Source: Gordonia asplenii
GTDB lineage: Bacteria; Actinomycetota; Actinomycetes; Mycobacteriales; Mycobacteriaceae
Length of the DNA stretch: 64,000 nucleotides
Assembly (NCBI RefSeq): GCF_012933505.1
Contig: NZ_JABBNB010000018.1
Location: forward strand, 1-64,000
Direction of reading: 5' to 3'
The position numbers and the translations under genes are program-made. Positions within the stretch are counted from its first letter, which is position 1. Each line of letters opens with the position of its first letter. The notes beneath the pieces were generated by a model. The model had not been told where the DNA came from. It made no database searches and saw nothing but the letters and a program-made list of their open reading frames with translations. Below, piece after piece: positions 53,327 to 62,423 of the stretch.

Positions 53327-54751
53327 ATGTCTACCACTGAGTCACTTCCGATCGAGACCCGCCGCCTAGTCGGATGGTCCCGCACCACGCCCATCGACGG
53401 CCACGTGCTGGACACCAACGACGTCGAGGTCATCGCCAAGGCCGTCGCACAGGTCGCCGACGACAACGCCGACAAGCCCACCTACCTGCAGCGCGGCATC
53501 ATCGCGCGCGGTCTGGGCCGCTCATACAACGAGTCCGCCCAGAACAGCGGCGGCCTCACCGTCGACATGACGCGGATCAATCGCATCCACAACATCGACG
53601 GCGAGACCGGCATCGTCGACGTCGACGCCGGGGTGAGCCTCGACCAGCTCATGCAGACCGCCTTGCCGTTCGGACTGTGGGTACCGGTGCTCCCGGGCAC
53701 CCGCCAGGTCACCATCGGCGGCGCCATCGCCCACGACATCCACGGCAAGAACCATCACAGCCAGGGCAGCTTCGGCAATCACGTCACCGAGCTCACGCTG
53801 CTGGTCGCCGACGGTCGAATCCTGACCCTCACCCCGGGCGGCAGCGCCGACGACCCGACGGGCGAACTCTTCTGGGCGACCGTCGCCGGCATCGGGCTGA
53901 CCGGCATCATCCTGCGCGCCAAGATCCAGATGAAGCGCACCGAGAGCGCGTATTTCATCGCCGACACCGCGCAGACCGCGAGTCTGCAGGAGACCCTCGA
54001 CCTGCACTTGTCGGACGGTTTCGAGGACGGCTACGAGTACGCCTCGGGCTGGTTCGACACCATCAGCGCCCCGCCGAAGCTCGGCCGTGGCACCTTCTCG
54101 CGCGGCAACCTGGCGACGCTCGACGAGCTGCCGGAGAAGTACCGCAAGGATCCGCTGAGCTTCAACAACAGGCCGTTGATCACCTTCCCCGACGTCTTCC
54201 CGCGTGGCTTGGCCAACAAGCTGAGCTTCTCGCTGGTCGGCGAGGCGTACTACCGGATCGGACCGCCCAGCGAGGGCAAGGTCAAAAATCTCGCGCAGTT
54301 CTACCACATGCTCGACGTGTTCGGCGACTGGAACAACGCCTACGGGCGGGGCGGCGGCTTCGCGCAGTACCAGTTCATCGTGCCGACCGGCAACGAGGAC
54401 GAGTTCACCCGCCTCATCGAGGACATTCAGGCCTCCGGGCACGTGAGCTTCCTCAACGTGATCAAGCTGTTCGGCGACGGCAACCAGGCGCCGCTGAGCT
54501 TCCCGTTCAAGGGTTGGAACGTCTGCCTCGACTTCCCGATCAAGGCCGGTCTGGCTCAGTTCCTCAACGAGCTCGACGCCCGGGTGATGGCGATGGGTGG
54601 ACGTCTGTACACCGCGAAGGATTCCCGGACGTCGGCGGCGAGTTTCCACGCGATGTACCCGCAGATCGATTCGTGGATCGCCACGCGTCGCGGCATCGAC
54701 CCGACCGGCGTGTTCATGTCCGACATGGGCCGCCGCCTCGAACTGAACTAA
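53327..54751 (+). CDS. dprE1: Decaprenylphosphoryl-beta-D-ribose 2'-oxidase DprE1
   Basis: 474-residue FAD enzyme that oxidises decaprenyl-phospho-ribose to the 2'-keto form, the first half of the epimerisation to decaprenyl-phospho-arabinose, the donor used by Emb proteins. Motifs: [16 protein letters not shown] (61-76), [20 protein letters not shown] (123-142) and GWNVCLDFP with C400, the counterpart of the M. tuberculosis Cys387 that benzothiazinones attack. The ATG at 53327 gives [10 protein letters not shown], the family start. dprE2 follows at 25 bp. Confidence 0.97.
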   Translation: MSTTESLPIETRRLVGWSRTTPIDGHVLDTNDVEVIAKAVAQVADDNADKPTYLQRGIIARGLGRSYNESAQNSGGLTVDMTRINRIHNIDGETGIVDVDAGVSLDQLMQTALPFGLWVPVLPGTRQVTIGGAIAHDIHGKNHHSQGSFGNHVTELTLLVADGRILTLTPGGSADDPTGELFWATVAGIGLTGIILRAKIQMKRTESAYFIADTAQTASLQETLDLHLSDGFEDGYEYASGWFDTISAPPKLGRGTFSRGNLATLDELPEKYRKDPLSFNNRPLITFPDVFPRGLANKLSFSLVGEAYYRIGPPSEGKVKNLAQFYHMLDVFGDWNNAYGRGGGFAQYQFIVPTGNEDEFTRLIEDIQASGHVSFLNVIKLFGDGNQAPLSFPFKGWNVCLDFPIKAGLAQFLNELDARVMAMGGRLYTAKDSRTSAASFHAMYPQIDSWIATRRGIDPTGVFMSDMGRRLELN

Positions 54752-54776
54752 CCCTCTACGCAAAGGACCTCCACGA

Positions 54777-55538
54777 ATGATCAACGCCGTCGGCGTTCCC
54801 CAATCCGTCCTCGTTCTCGGTGGCAGCTCCGAGATCGGCCTGGCCATCACGGCCGAATACCTGTCGCAGGGCGCCTCGCGCGTGGTGCTGGCCACCGTAC
54901 CCGGTGATCCGGCCGCCGACGCCGCCGTCGAGAAGATGAAATCGGCCGGCGCCACCAGCGTCGAGCAGATCGACTTCGACGCACTCGACACCGAGTCGCA
55001 CGCCGCAGTCATCGACAAGGCGTTCGCCGGCGGCGACATCGACGTCGCCATCGTCGCCTTCGGCATCCAGGGCGACGACGAGCAGGCCTGGCAGGACCAG
55101 AAACTCGCCGTCCTCGAAGCGAAGATCAACTACACGGCCGCCGTGTCGGTCGGCGTGCTGCTCGGGGAGAAGTTCCGCGCACAGGCGCACGGACAGATCA
55201 TCGCGATGAGCTCGGTCGCCGGTGAGCGCGTCCGCCGCAGCAACTTCGTCTACGGCTCCACCAAAGCGGGCCTCGACGGCTTCTATCTCGGACTCGGAGA
55301 AGCATTGCGCCCCTTCGGTTCTCGGGTGCTCGTCGTCCGTCCCGGCCAGGTCCGCACCCGGCTGTCGGCGCATGTCAAAGAAGCCCCCCTCACCGTGGAG
55401 AAGGAGGTCGTCGCGCAGCTGGCCGTCGCCGCGGCCGCCAAGGGCAAAGAGATCGTCTGGGTCCCCGGCCCGTTCCGCTACATCATGATGGTGCTGCGCC
55501 ACATCCCGCGCCCGGTGTTCCGCAAGCTTCCGGTGTAG
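54777..55538 (+). CDS. dprE2: Decaprenylphosphoryl-2-keto-beta-D-erythro-pentose reductase DprE2
   Basis: 253-residue SDR that reduces the DprE1 product with NADH to decaprenyl-phospho-arabinose. Cofactor motif [14 protein letters not shown] (11-24); active-site S and Y-x3-K in [25 protein letters not shown] (S near 143, Y near 156). The C terminus [20 protein letters not shown] is typical of DprE2. It is co-transcribed with dprE1 and followed by a strong terminator. In mycobacteria aftA and embCAB come next; here an unrelated operon follows. Confidence 0.97.
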   Translation: MINAVGVPQSVLVLGGSSEIGLAITAEYLSQGASRVVLATVPGDPAADAAVEKMKSAGATSVEQIDFDALDTESHAAVIDKAFAGGDIDVAIVAFGIQGDDEQAWQDQKLAVLEAKINYTAAVSVGVLLGEKFRAQAHGQIIAMSSVAGERVRRSNFVYGSTKAGLDGFYLGLGEALRPFGSRVLVVRPGQVRTRLSAHVKEAPLTVEKEVVAQLAVAAAAKGKEIVWVPGPFRYIMMVLRHIPRPVFRKLPV

Positions 55539-55562
55539 CTCGCGCTTGCCTACAACTCAGGC

Positions 55563-55593
55563 GGGGTCCACGACAATAATTGTCGTGGACCCC
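55563..55593 (+). terminator. Rho-independent terminator after dprE2
   Basis: GGGGTCCACGACAAT (55563-55577) pairs perfectly with ATTGTCGTGGACCCC (55579-55593) and is followed by GTTTC. It is one of the strongest hairpins in the window, 25 bp after the dprE2 stop. Confidence 0.88.
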
Positions 55594-55802
55594 GTTTCAT
55601 CTGTGGGGTAGTCGCAACTCTGGATTACACCGCACGCTCGACTGCGCGCCCACCCGGCGGAGTTCCAACTCCGCCGCAGCATTCCAATTGCCGCTCGCGC
55701 CTGGGCGCGGTTGGGATGGACTCGCGTCTCTTGCGCACCAGTCGTATCAACGAATCGTTCTGCCCACCCGGCTACCGAACCTGAATTCACCGATGGTAGG
55801 CC

Positions 55803-56034
55803 CTTCCGCTGGTTGAGCCTGAACCCAGCGATAGTGGACCTATTCCGCTGGTTGAGCCGGTCCGAGGCGCTAGCCGAGGTCCGAGTCGAAACCACTGTGA
55901 CGCTGCGGGTTTCGTCGTTGCCGAGCCGGCGGGTTTCGACTCGCTCCGCTAGCTCAACCGGCAGAGGAACGCAACGGTCATACAACTCTTTAAGTGCGAC
56001 ACTCTACTAGCGCCTCGGACCTGCTCAACCAGCG
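55803..56034. repeat. Repeat cluster with a REPIN-like element (spacer type A)
   Basis: Forward halves begin at 55806 and 55845. The 55845-55964 element has forward and inverted halves and shares its spacer (beginning ACTGTGACGCTGCGGGTTTC) with 9344-9449. A further inverted half ends at about 56034 (CTCAACCAGCGG). These and the dprE2 terminator account for most of the 674-bp gap up to 56212. Confidence 0.75.
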
Positions 56035-56176
56035 GACTGGGCCTACCATCGGCGGATCCAGACCGAAGTGTCGACGCGCGCGTCTGGACCGCGCCACGGC
56101 CGCACTCACAGGACAACCCGACTCGCAGCTTTCGCCGCTCAACGACGCATTCCGTCGTACTTCTTGACGGCACCCA

Positions 56177-56205
56177 TTGACTTTTGACGGTCTAGTCACT
56201 AATTT
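56177..56205 (+). promoter_or_regulatory. Possible promoter of the salicylate operon
   Basis: TTGACT (56177-56182) is 17 bp from TAATTT (56200-56205), just before the ligase ATG at 56213. Within it TGACT (56178) and AGTCA (56194) form a short inverted repeat that could bind a regulator. The -10 match is weak. Confidence 0.35.
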
Positions 56206-56212
56206 CACATGT

Positions 56213-57907
56213 ATGTCAGGTGATACGGCTCACACGCTCTCCCCCATCGACGACGCACTTGTGCCCTACCCGGCCGGCGACGTCGCGCGATACCGATCTG
56301 CTGGATGCTGGCGCGGACGCTCCCTGCCCGACGAATTGGCCGACGTCTTTGTCGAACATGCCGATCGCCGAGCACTCGTCACCGCCGACGTCTGCTGGAC
56401 GTACGCCGAATTGCACCGTGAGGTGCAGGTGTTCGCCCGCGGAATCAGCGCGTCGACGACGCTGCGCCCCGGCGACCGCGTCATGTTCCAGATGGGCAAC
56501 GTCGCCGAGACGGTCGTCGCCTACCTCGGCGGGCTGACCGCGGGGCTCGTCCCGGTCTGCACGCTCGCTCAGCACGGCGCTCGCGAAGTCGGCCTGCTGG
56601 CCAAGCACGTCGGCGCCCGCGGACTCATCACCCAGGCCGACTTCCGCGACGGACGCCTTCTCGGCGTCGCCCAGGCACTCAGCGACGAGGGCATCGTCGA
56701 CACCGTCATCGTCGCCCGCGGTGACGCCTTCGCGGGCGCGCAGTCCTACACGCAGATCATGAACTCCGGCGCCGCCGACAACGCTGCGTCGTCGGCGCCG
56801 GCCCCCACCCTCACCGACGTCGCGGTGTTCCAATTGTCTGGTGGCACAACGGGATTGCCAAAGGTCGCGCCCCGGCTACACGAGGAGTACGTCTACAATT
56901 CACAGCGTTGGGCGCAGGTCCTGGGTTGGTCGCCGACCACCACGATCCTCTACCCGCTCCCGCTGATGCACAATGCCGGGATCGCGCTGGCCCTGCAGCC
57001 CGCGCTGTTCTCCGGCGCGACGACGGTACTCGCCGAAAGCGCCGACACCGATCTCATGCTCGACCTCATCGCGGCCGAGCGGCCCACTGTCCTACCGCTG
57101 GTCCCGCCCGCCGTGGCGATCCGACTCCTGGAGAACCCCCGTTCTGCCACAACAGATCTCACCTGCATCGAACAGTTCATCGTCGGCGGTCAGAAACTCG
57201 CCGTCGAGGTGGCCCGGCAACTGCGCGACGACCTCGGCATCCAGGTCCGCCAGATGTTCGGCATGGCCGAGGGCATGTTCCTGGTGACACCGCCCGACGC
57301 CGACGAGCGCGTCGACTTCAACACCGTCGGCCACCCGATCTCGCCGCTCGACGAAGTACGCATCGTCAATCCGGCCACCCTCGACGACGTCGCCCCCGGC
57401 GAGCTCGGCGAACTGTGGGCTCGCGGTCCGTACACGATCCGCGGCTATTACCGCGCGCCCCAACACAATATCTCCGCCTTCACCGCAGACGGCTTCTACC
57501 GCACCGGCGATCTCGCGCGAGCCCACCTCATCGACGGTGAGACCTACTACTCGATCGACGGCCGCATCAAAGACGTCATCAACCGCGGCGTGGAGAAGAT
57601 CCACGCCGAGGAGGTCGAGGAACTGATCCTCGAACACCCCGGAGTCGAGAACGCCGCCGTCGTCGCGATGCCCGATCCCGTTCTGGGAGAGAAGGTTTGC
57701 GCGTACATCGTGATGCACGACGCGCAGCCGCCGCTCACCGTACCCACCCTCGCGGCGCATCTCGGCGGGCTCGGGCTGGCGAAGTACAAGTTCCCCGAAC
57801 GCGTCGAAATACGCACCGCACTGCCGCTTTCCAACGTCGGCAAGATCTCCCGTAAGGACCTCCGCGACGACATCGCCGGTCTACTCACCCAGCCCGCCGG
57901 CGCCTGA
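56213..57907 (+). CDS. Salicyl-AMP ligase-like aryl acid adenylating enzyme
   Basis: 564-residue ANL enzyme of the EntE/DhbE aryl-acid branch: core motif LSGGTTGLPKVAPRLHEEY (about 216-234), VRQMFGMAEGMFLVTPP near 348-364, and FYRTGDLAR followed by DGRIKDVINRGVEKIHAEEV. The EntE branch adenylates salicylate or 2,3-dihydroxybenzoate. The next gene is a salicylyl-CoA 5-hydroxylase-like protein and no peptide synthetase is nearby, so salicylate activation for degradation (SdgA role of Streptomyces sp. WA46) is more likely than siderophore assembly. The ATG at 56213 is chosen over one 12 codons upstream that lies in the promoter. Confidence 0.9.
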   Translation: MSGDTAHTLSPIDDALVPYPAGDVARYRSAGCWRGRSLPDELADVFVEHADRRALVTADVCWTYAELHREVQVFARGISASTTLRPGDRVMFQMGNVAETVVAYLGGLTAGLVPVCTLAQHGAREVGLLAKHVGARGLITQADFRDGRLLGVAQALSDEGIVDTVIVARGDAFAGAQSYTQIMNSGAADNAASSAPAPTLTDVAVFQLSGGTTGLPKVAPRLHEEYVYNSQRWAQVLGWSPTTTILYPLPLMHNAGIALALQPALFSGATTVLAESADTDLMLDLIAAERPTVLPLVPPAVAIRLLENPRSATTDLTCIEQFIVGGQKLAVEVARQLRDDLGIQVRQMFGMAEGMFLVTPPDADERVDFNTVGHPISPLDEVRIVNPATLDDVAPGELGELWARGPYTIRGYYRAPQHNISAFTADGFYRTGDLARAHLIDGETYYSIDGRIKDVINRGVEKIHAEEVEELILEHPGVENAAVVAMPDPVLGEKVCAYIVMHDAQPPLTVPTLAAHLGGLGLAKYKFPERVEIRTALPLSNVGKISRKDLRDDIAGLLTQPAGA

Positions 57908-57933
57908 CCGCCATCGTAGAAAGAGCACAACTC

Positions 57934-59424
57934 ATGACACATCGAACCATCGCGATCATCGGCGGCGGGCCTGCCGGACTCTTCGCCGCGCGGCTGATCA
58001 AACTCAACCAACCCGACGCCGACGTCACCGTCTACGAGCGCAACGGTCAGGACACCGCGACCTTCGGGTTCGGCGTCGGGCTCACCGAGTCGACGATGTC
58101 GAACATCGACCGGGCCGATCCCGCTGCCGCAGAACGTATTCGGAACGTCAGCCGGGCCGGACACGATCTGAAGCTGCGCGACGACGCCGGCGACATCGTG
58201 CTGCACGGCGCACGTAATCTCGCGATCGGCCGTGCCGAGCTACTGGTCGAACTCAATGCCCTCGCACTCGACGCCGGCGTACGCATCGAATACGGAACGC
58301 GGATCGGCGTCGACGACCTCGACGCCGACGTGATCGTCGCCGCCGACGGCGTGCGCAGCGCCACCCGCGCGCGCTTCGCCGATCAGCTCGGCGTCCGCGA
58401 GACCCTCGGTCGCGGCCGATACATGTGGTGCGGCATCGATTTCGCCGTCGACTCCGCCTTCTTCGCCGCCCGTACCCGCGGCGACGCGCTGTTCGTCACC
58501 CACGCCTACCCGTACACCGAGGACCGCAGCACCTTCCTCCTCGAAGCCGACGACGAGACCTTCGAGACCGCCGGACTGGCCGCCTTCGACGCCGCCACTC
58601 CAGTCGGCGAGTCCGACACCGCCAGCCTCGATCTGCTCAGCGAGGTCTTCTCCGACGACCTCAAACAGCGTCCGCTGCTCGCCAATCGCAGTCGCTGGGC
58701 ACGCTTTTCGACAATCGGTCTCGATCGCTGGTCGACCGGAAACGTCGTTCTGCTCGGCGACGCCGCGCACACCGCCCACTACACGTTGGGGTCGGGCACC
58801 AAGCTGGCCCTCGAGGACGCGATCGCCCTGGCCGACGGCCTCGCCGGGCACGCTGACGTCGCCGATGCGTTCGCCGCGTATGAAGCTGCTCGACGCCCCT
58901 CGGTCGACCGGTTCAAGCTTCTCGCCGGGCGCAGTCAGCGGTGGTGGGAGAGTTACCGATTGCGCCATGCACAACCGGCCGAACTGATCGCGATGTCGTA
59001 CATGACACGTGCCGGCAATCTCACCGTCGCCGATTTCGCGGCGCACGAACCGACCACCGCCGCTACCGCACTGCGCAGCCTCGGAGCCGAACCACCCACG
59101 GAGCCAAGCGAACTCGATGACTGGATTCTCTCGCGTGCGGCGACGTTCACGCCCGAACAGGTCACCTACCGACTGACCTGGACCGAACCGGACGTGTGGG
59201 GCGCCGCCGCCGACGACGCCGTTGCGTCGATTCCCAGCGGCGGTGTCGTCGAGGTCAGCGGCCCCGACGACACCACCTCCGTCGGGGCGCGCATCGACTT
59301 CGCCGAGCGTCTGCGGCTCACTGGTCACGCACGTTCGATCGTGGTGCTGCCCAACAGTTTCCGTAGCCAAGCCGCCGCTGCCATCGCGACCGGTCGTACC
59401 GACGCCGTCATATTCGAAGCCTGA
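57934..59424 (+). CDS. Salicylyl-CoA 5-hydroxylase-like FAD monooxygenase
   Basis: 496-residue group A flavin monooxygenase: IIGGGPAGLFAARLIK (about 8-23) for FAD, the DG-type segment VIVAADGVRSATRARF, and GDAAHTAHYTLGSGTKLALEDA near 277-298. The C-terminal RSQRWWESYRLRHAQP is characteristic of the anthraniloyl-CoA/salicylyl-CoA hydroxylase group. It would hydroxylate salicylyl-CoA at C5 to gentisyl-CoA, the SdgC step. It lies 26 bp after the ligase gene in an apparent three-gene operon. The residue set does not tell salicylyl from anthraniloyl-CoA. Confidence 0.9.
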   Translation: MTHRTIAIIGGGPAGLFAARLIKLNQPDADVTVYERNGQDTATFGFGVGLTESTMSNIDRADPAAAERIRNVSRAGHDLKLRDDAGDIVLHGARNLAIGRAELLVELNALALDAGVRIEYGTRIGVDDLDADVIVAADGVRSATRARFADQLGVRETLGRGRYMWCGIDFAVDSAFFAARTRGDALFVTHAYPYTEDRSTFLLEADDETFETAGLAAFDAATPVGESDTASLDLLSEVFSDDLKQRPLLANRSRWARFSTIGLDRWSTGNVVLLGDAAHTAHYTLGSGTKLALEDAIALADGLAGHADVADAFAAYEAARRPSVDRFKLLAGRSQRWWESYRLRHAQPAELIAMSYMTRAGNLTVADFAAHEPTTAATALRSLGAEPPTEPSELDDWILSRAATFTPEQVTYRLTWTEPDVWGAAADDAVASIPSGGVVEVSGPDDTTSVGARIDFAERLRLTGHARSIVVLPNSFRSQAAAAIATGRTDAVIFEA

Positions 59425-59503
59425 GAGCAACCGTAAGTCAAGGTCCTGCAAGCGAACCGTCCCGCAACCGAAAATCACTGCCCACCTTCACCTTAGGAGA
59501 ACC

Positions 59504-60370
59504 ATGACCACCACCACTGCCGCCGCCACCCCGATCACCGTCGATGCCGCGGGTGTCAGCCTGAGCGGACGAGCCGCCGAACCCGCCGGACCGTCACGCG
59601 GCCTGATCGTCGCGATGCACGGTGGCACATACGATTCCGGCTACTACGACGTCGGGCCCGATTCTCTGCTGGCCCTCGGCCCGCGGCTCGATTACACGGT
59701 GGTCGCCGTCGACCGGCCCGGCTACGGCGCTGCGACCGACGTCGACGATGCACACAAGTCGTTCGCGGGCCAGACCGCGGTTCTCGTTGCGGCAGTGGAT
59801 GAGTTGGTTGCCCGCTACGGCGGTCCCGTTGTCCTGATCGGCCATTCCATCGGCGGAATGATGGCCTTGCGGACGGCCGGAGCCATGTCCACGCCACCCG
59901 CGGGGGTCGAGGTCAGCGGGCTGGGCGAGCTGTGGCAGCCCGGGTTGCGGGAGATGTGGTCGTCGCTCATCGGCGACGCACCCGCCGTCTCACTACCGGC
60001 CGAGGGCCACGCGCAGGTGATGTTCGGCGAGGAGAACACCTTCGACGCCGGGTCCGTCACCGTCGACGCGGAACTGCTCCGCCCGCTGCCGATGCCGGAA
60101 CTGGTCGACGTCGTGGCCTGGTCGGAACAGCTGCCCCAGGTCGGCGCCGCGATCAGCGCACCGGTCAGTCTGACACTGGCCGAACAGGACCGGATCTGGC
60201 AGTCCGACGACGCCGCCCGCACCGCCCTCGCCGGTCACTTCACCGCCGCGGCCAGCGTAGACATCGACCTGTTCACCGGTGCCGGACACTCGATCGAGCT
60301 GCATCGCCGGGCACGTGCATATGCCTTGCACCAGTTGGCCTTTGCAGAAGATTGCCTGTCGCGGGTGTAA
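59504..60370 (+). CDS. Alpha/beta hydrolase of the salicylate operon
   Basis: 288-residue alpha/beta hydrolase: HGGTYDSGYYD near the oxyanion hole (35-45), nucleophile Ser in IGHSIGGM, acidic residue probably in LAEQDRIW and His in GAGHSIELH. The ATG at 59504 follows TAGGAGA. As the last gene of the operon it could release gentisate from gentisyl-CoA, or carry out the transfer to CoA attributed to SdgB; the sequence alone does not decide. A terminator hairpin follows 12 bp after the stop. Confidence 0.88.
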   Translation: MTTTTAAATPITVDAAGVSLSGRAAEPAGPSRGLIVAMHGGTYDSGYYDVGPDSLLALGPRLDYTVVAVDRPGYGAATDVDDAHKSFAGQTAVLVAAVDELVARYGGPVVLIGHSIGGMMALRTAGAMSTPPAGVEVSGLGELWQPGLREMWSSLIGDAPAVSLPAEGHAQVMFGEENTFDAGSVTVDAELLRPLPMPELVDVVAWSEQLPQVGAAISAPVSLTLAEQDRIWQSDDAARTALAGHFTAAASVDIDLFTGAGHSIELHRRARAYALHQLAFAEDCLSRV

Positions 60371-60382
60371 CCCACGCGACAT

Positions 60383-60408
60383 GAGGCGGCCGGTTCTCCG
60401 GCCGCCTC
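60383..60408 (+). terminator. Terminator-like hairpin after the salicylate operon
   Basis: GAGGCGGCCGG and CCGGCCGCCTC are exact reverse complements around a TTCT loop, 12 bp after the hydrolase stop. There is no T-run, which is usual in high-GC actinobacteria. Confidence 0.7.
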
Positions 60409-60442
60409 AACGTCGTTGGCACCCCAGCCTGGATTCGCCGAC

Positions 60443-60746
60443 TGGACCCTCCCGCTGGTTGAGCCTAGTTGAGCCTGGACTCACCGACGGTAGGCCCACT
60501 CCGCTGGTTGAGCCGGGCCGAAGCGCTAGCGAAGGCCATCCCCTCCGCCGGTTGAGCCGGGTCTCACCATTAGCGAAGGCCATCCACTCCGCCGGTTGAG
60601 CCGGGCCGAAGCGCTAGCGAAGGCCCGTGTCGAAACCACGCAACCCGACGATGCCAGCGCACCAAACGCTCAGCGACAGTTGATCACTCGTCTCACCATG
60701 GTTTCGACACGCTCGTCGCTAACGCTCCTCACGGCTCAACCAGCGG
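60443..60746. repeat. Repeat cluster with a REPIN-like element (spacer type B)
   Basis: Forward halves (CCGCTGGTTGAGCC and variants) begin near 60452, 60500, 60547 and 60589; the separating text CTCACC..TAGCGAAGGCCATCC also repeats. The 60589-60746 element ends with an inverted half (GGTTTCGACACGCTCGTCG ... GGCTCAACCAGCGG), and its first 110 bp match 43460-43568. The 578-bp gap to 60948 holds these repeats; no gene is supported. Confidence 0.75.
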
Positions 60747-60948
60747 GCGGCGCGACGGGCCCGGCTCAACCAGCGAGAGGAGGCGCGGCGAGCTTCGCTT
60801 ACTTCGACTCCCCGCGCTCGCGCAATCGACGGGTTCGGGACCCGGCAGCGCAAGATGCACCGACTCGACGTCGATGCAGCGCACGCACCTCGCGCCGAAC
60901 GCAAATGGCCGGCCGGTCACGACGACCGGCCGACCGCTCCGACTTCCT

Positions 60949-62178
60949 TTAGCCCAACTCCCCCAACCACTTTCCCATTTCCAGCCCGGCTAGCGTCGCA
61001 CCGGTCGGCTCGCCTTCCACCAGCGCACCGCCGAAGTGTTTGCCGGGTACCCGCACATGCGTGACACGATCGGACCCGAACGCTTCGACCATCTGCTGCG
61101 CGTCGGCCGGGAAGCACGCCTGATCGCCGGTGAGTTCCACCAACAGACAAGGGATGGAAATCGCAGGAGCACAACGCAATAGGCTCGCCCTACTGGAAAT
61201 CGACGACCACGTCGACAACCATGCTTCGGGCGTCGTGACTCGTCCGAATCCGACCACCCCGTAGTTCGTCAGATCGGGGCGATATCCGAAGAGCGAGCCG
61301 TAGGGCCGATCGTTGGGGTCGAGCGAGAGGTCCACACTGCGCAGATCGGCGTCGGTGCGATGTACCGTGATCACTCCGCTGGCCAACGACATTCGACGGT
61401 CCCGCGCTGCGCCGGACTCCTTGAAGCGGCGTCGAGCGGCGTTCGCGTCGGCAATCGCCTCTCGTGCCACGGCGTCGATGCGCTCCACGCGCCGACGTTG
61501 CGCCGCACGATAGTCGGCGACGAACTCCGGCGAGTACGACGACGGCTCGGGCGCGGCACGAAAACCGTTGTCCGGGTTGTACATGTCGAGTCCCGGCACC
61601 GCCGACATCGGGTCGAGCTCGTTCGCGACGGACGGATCGATCATGCGCCCCAACAGGACTCCCTGCCCGGGATGCGGCGCCATCAGCATCAGCCCCGACG
61701 GCACCGGCATGTCGGCGTCGCGCAGTGGCACCGCCTTGCCACCCGGCGTCGTCGCGAAACGCTCGGCGGGAGCGAGTGACGCCTGCTCGATGTAGTAGGC
61801 GGCAAGCGCTCCACCACCCGAATGTCCTACCGAGACAACGTCTTCGAAGCCCATGTCCCACAGGAACGCGTGTCCGGCGGCGACGTCGAGCAGCGCCTGC
61901 TCATGCAGGAGAGTCATGTCGTTGAGCCCGGTACGGGTGCTCTGCGTCCACACCGCGTAACCCTGTTCGAGCAGTTCGGGCACCAGCACGTGATGCGAGA
62001 AATCCTGCCGCGGGTGCATCAACACGCACACGACGACCGCACCCGGACGGACCCTTAGAATCCCGGACACGGTCGCACCGTCGCGCGTGGTGATCTCGTG
62101 CGTCGTGGTGACCGTGTCGTCGGGGATGGATGCGGCGGCGAGATAGCGCCCCGCACCCAACCGCTCGCCGACCGTCAT
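60949..62178 (-). CDS. Large alpha/beta hydrolase, last gene of ring-cleavage-like operon
   Basis: 409-residue hydrolase: nucleophile S120 in VGHSGGGAL, acid probably D in ELTGDQACFPAD and base H in PGKHFGGAL near the C terminus. A long insertion (about 150-310) separates Ser from the acid and probably forms a lid. There is no signal peptide, so it is cytoplasmic. The ATG overlaps the upstream 82-aa gene by 4 nt. In an operon with a VOC dioxygenase-like and a maleate-isomerase-like gene it may hydrolyse a ring-cleavage product, ester or formyl intermediate. The substrate is unknown. Confidence 0.88.
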   Translation of the reverse strand: MTVGERLGAGRYLAAASIPDDTVTTTHEITTRDGATVSGILRVRPGAVVVCVLMHPRQDFSHHVLVPELLEQGYAVWTQSTRTGLNDMTLLHEQALLDVAAGHAFLWDMGFEDVVSVGHSGGGALAAYYIEQASLAPAERFATTPGGKAVPLRDADMPVPSGLMLMAPHPGQGVLLGRMIDPSVANELDPMSAVPGLDMYNPDNGFRAAPEPSSYSPEFVADYRAAQRRRVERIDAVAREAIADANAARRRFKESGAARDRRMSLASGVITVHRTDADLRSVDLSLDPNDRPYGSLFGYRPDLTNYGVVGFGRVTTPEAWLSTWSSISSRASLLRCAPAISIPCLLVELTGDQACFPADAQQMVEAFGSDRVTHVRVPGKHFGGALVEGEPTGATLAGLEMGKWLGELG

Positions 62179-62423
62179 CGGGCGACCACTCGCAGCGCGT
62201 CCTTGTCGTGCTGCACGATCCGCGAATCCTCAAGCCCCGCAATGGCGCTGTACCAGACCGCGTGACGCGCACCGGTGGCCCGACGGTCGATCACGAGATC
62301 GTCGACGGCGCTCACCCGGAAATACGGGCCGACCCGATCGACGACGACGTCTGCGGCATCCGACGCGACGCGGACCACACCCTCGTTCTCCGGGACGTCG
62401 AGGACGTACATCCGGGCGCTCAT
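62175..62423 (-). CDS. 82-residue protein of unknown function
   Basis: Small protein starting MSARMYVLDVPENEGVVRVA and ending HDKDALRVVAR. It is predicted mostly beta with no membrane segment. It overlaps both neighbours by 4 nt (ATGA at each end), so it is very likely translated and coupled to them. I do not recognise the family; a small subunit or accessory of the neighbouring dioxygenase is one possibility. Confidence 0.75.
   Translation of the reverse strand: MSARMYVLDVPENEGVVRVASDAADVVVDRVGPYFRVSAVDDLVIDRRATGARHAVWYSAIAGLEDSRIVQHDKDALRVVAR

Noticed and set aside
56213-57907. Siderophore initiation ligase (EntE/MbtA role)
   Set aside because: No peptide synthetase, isochorismate or carrier-protein genes are present, and the next gene is a salicylyl-CoA hydroxylase-like enzyme.
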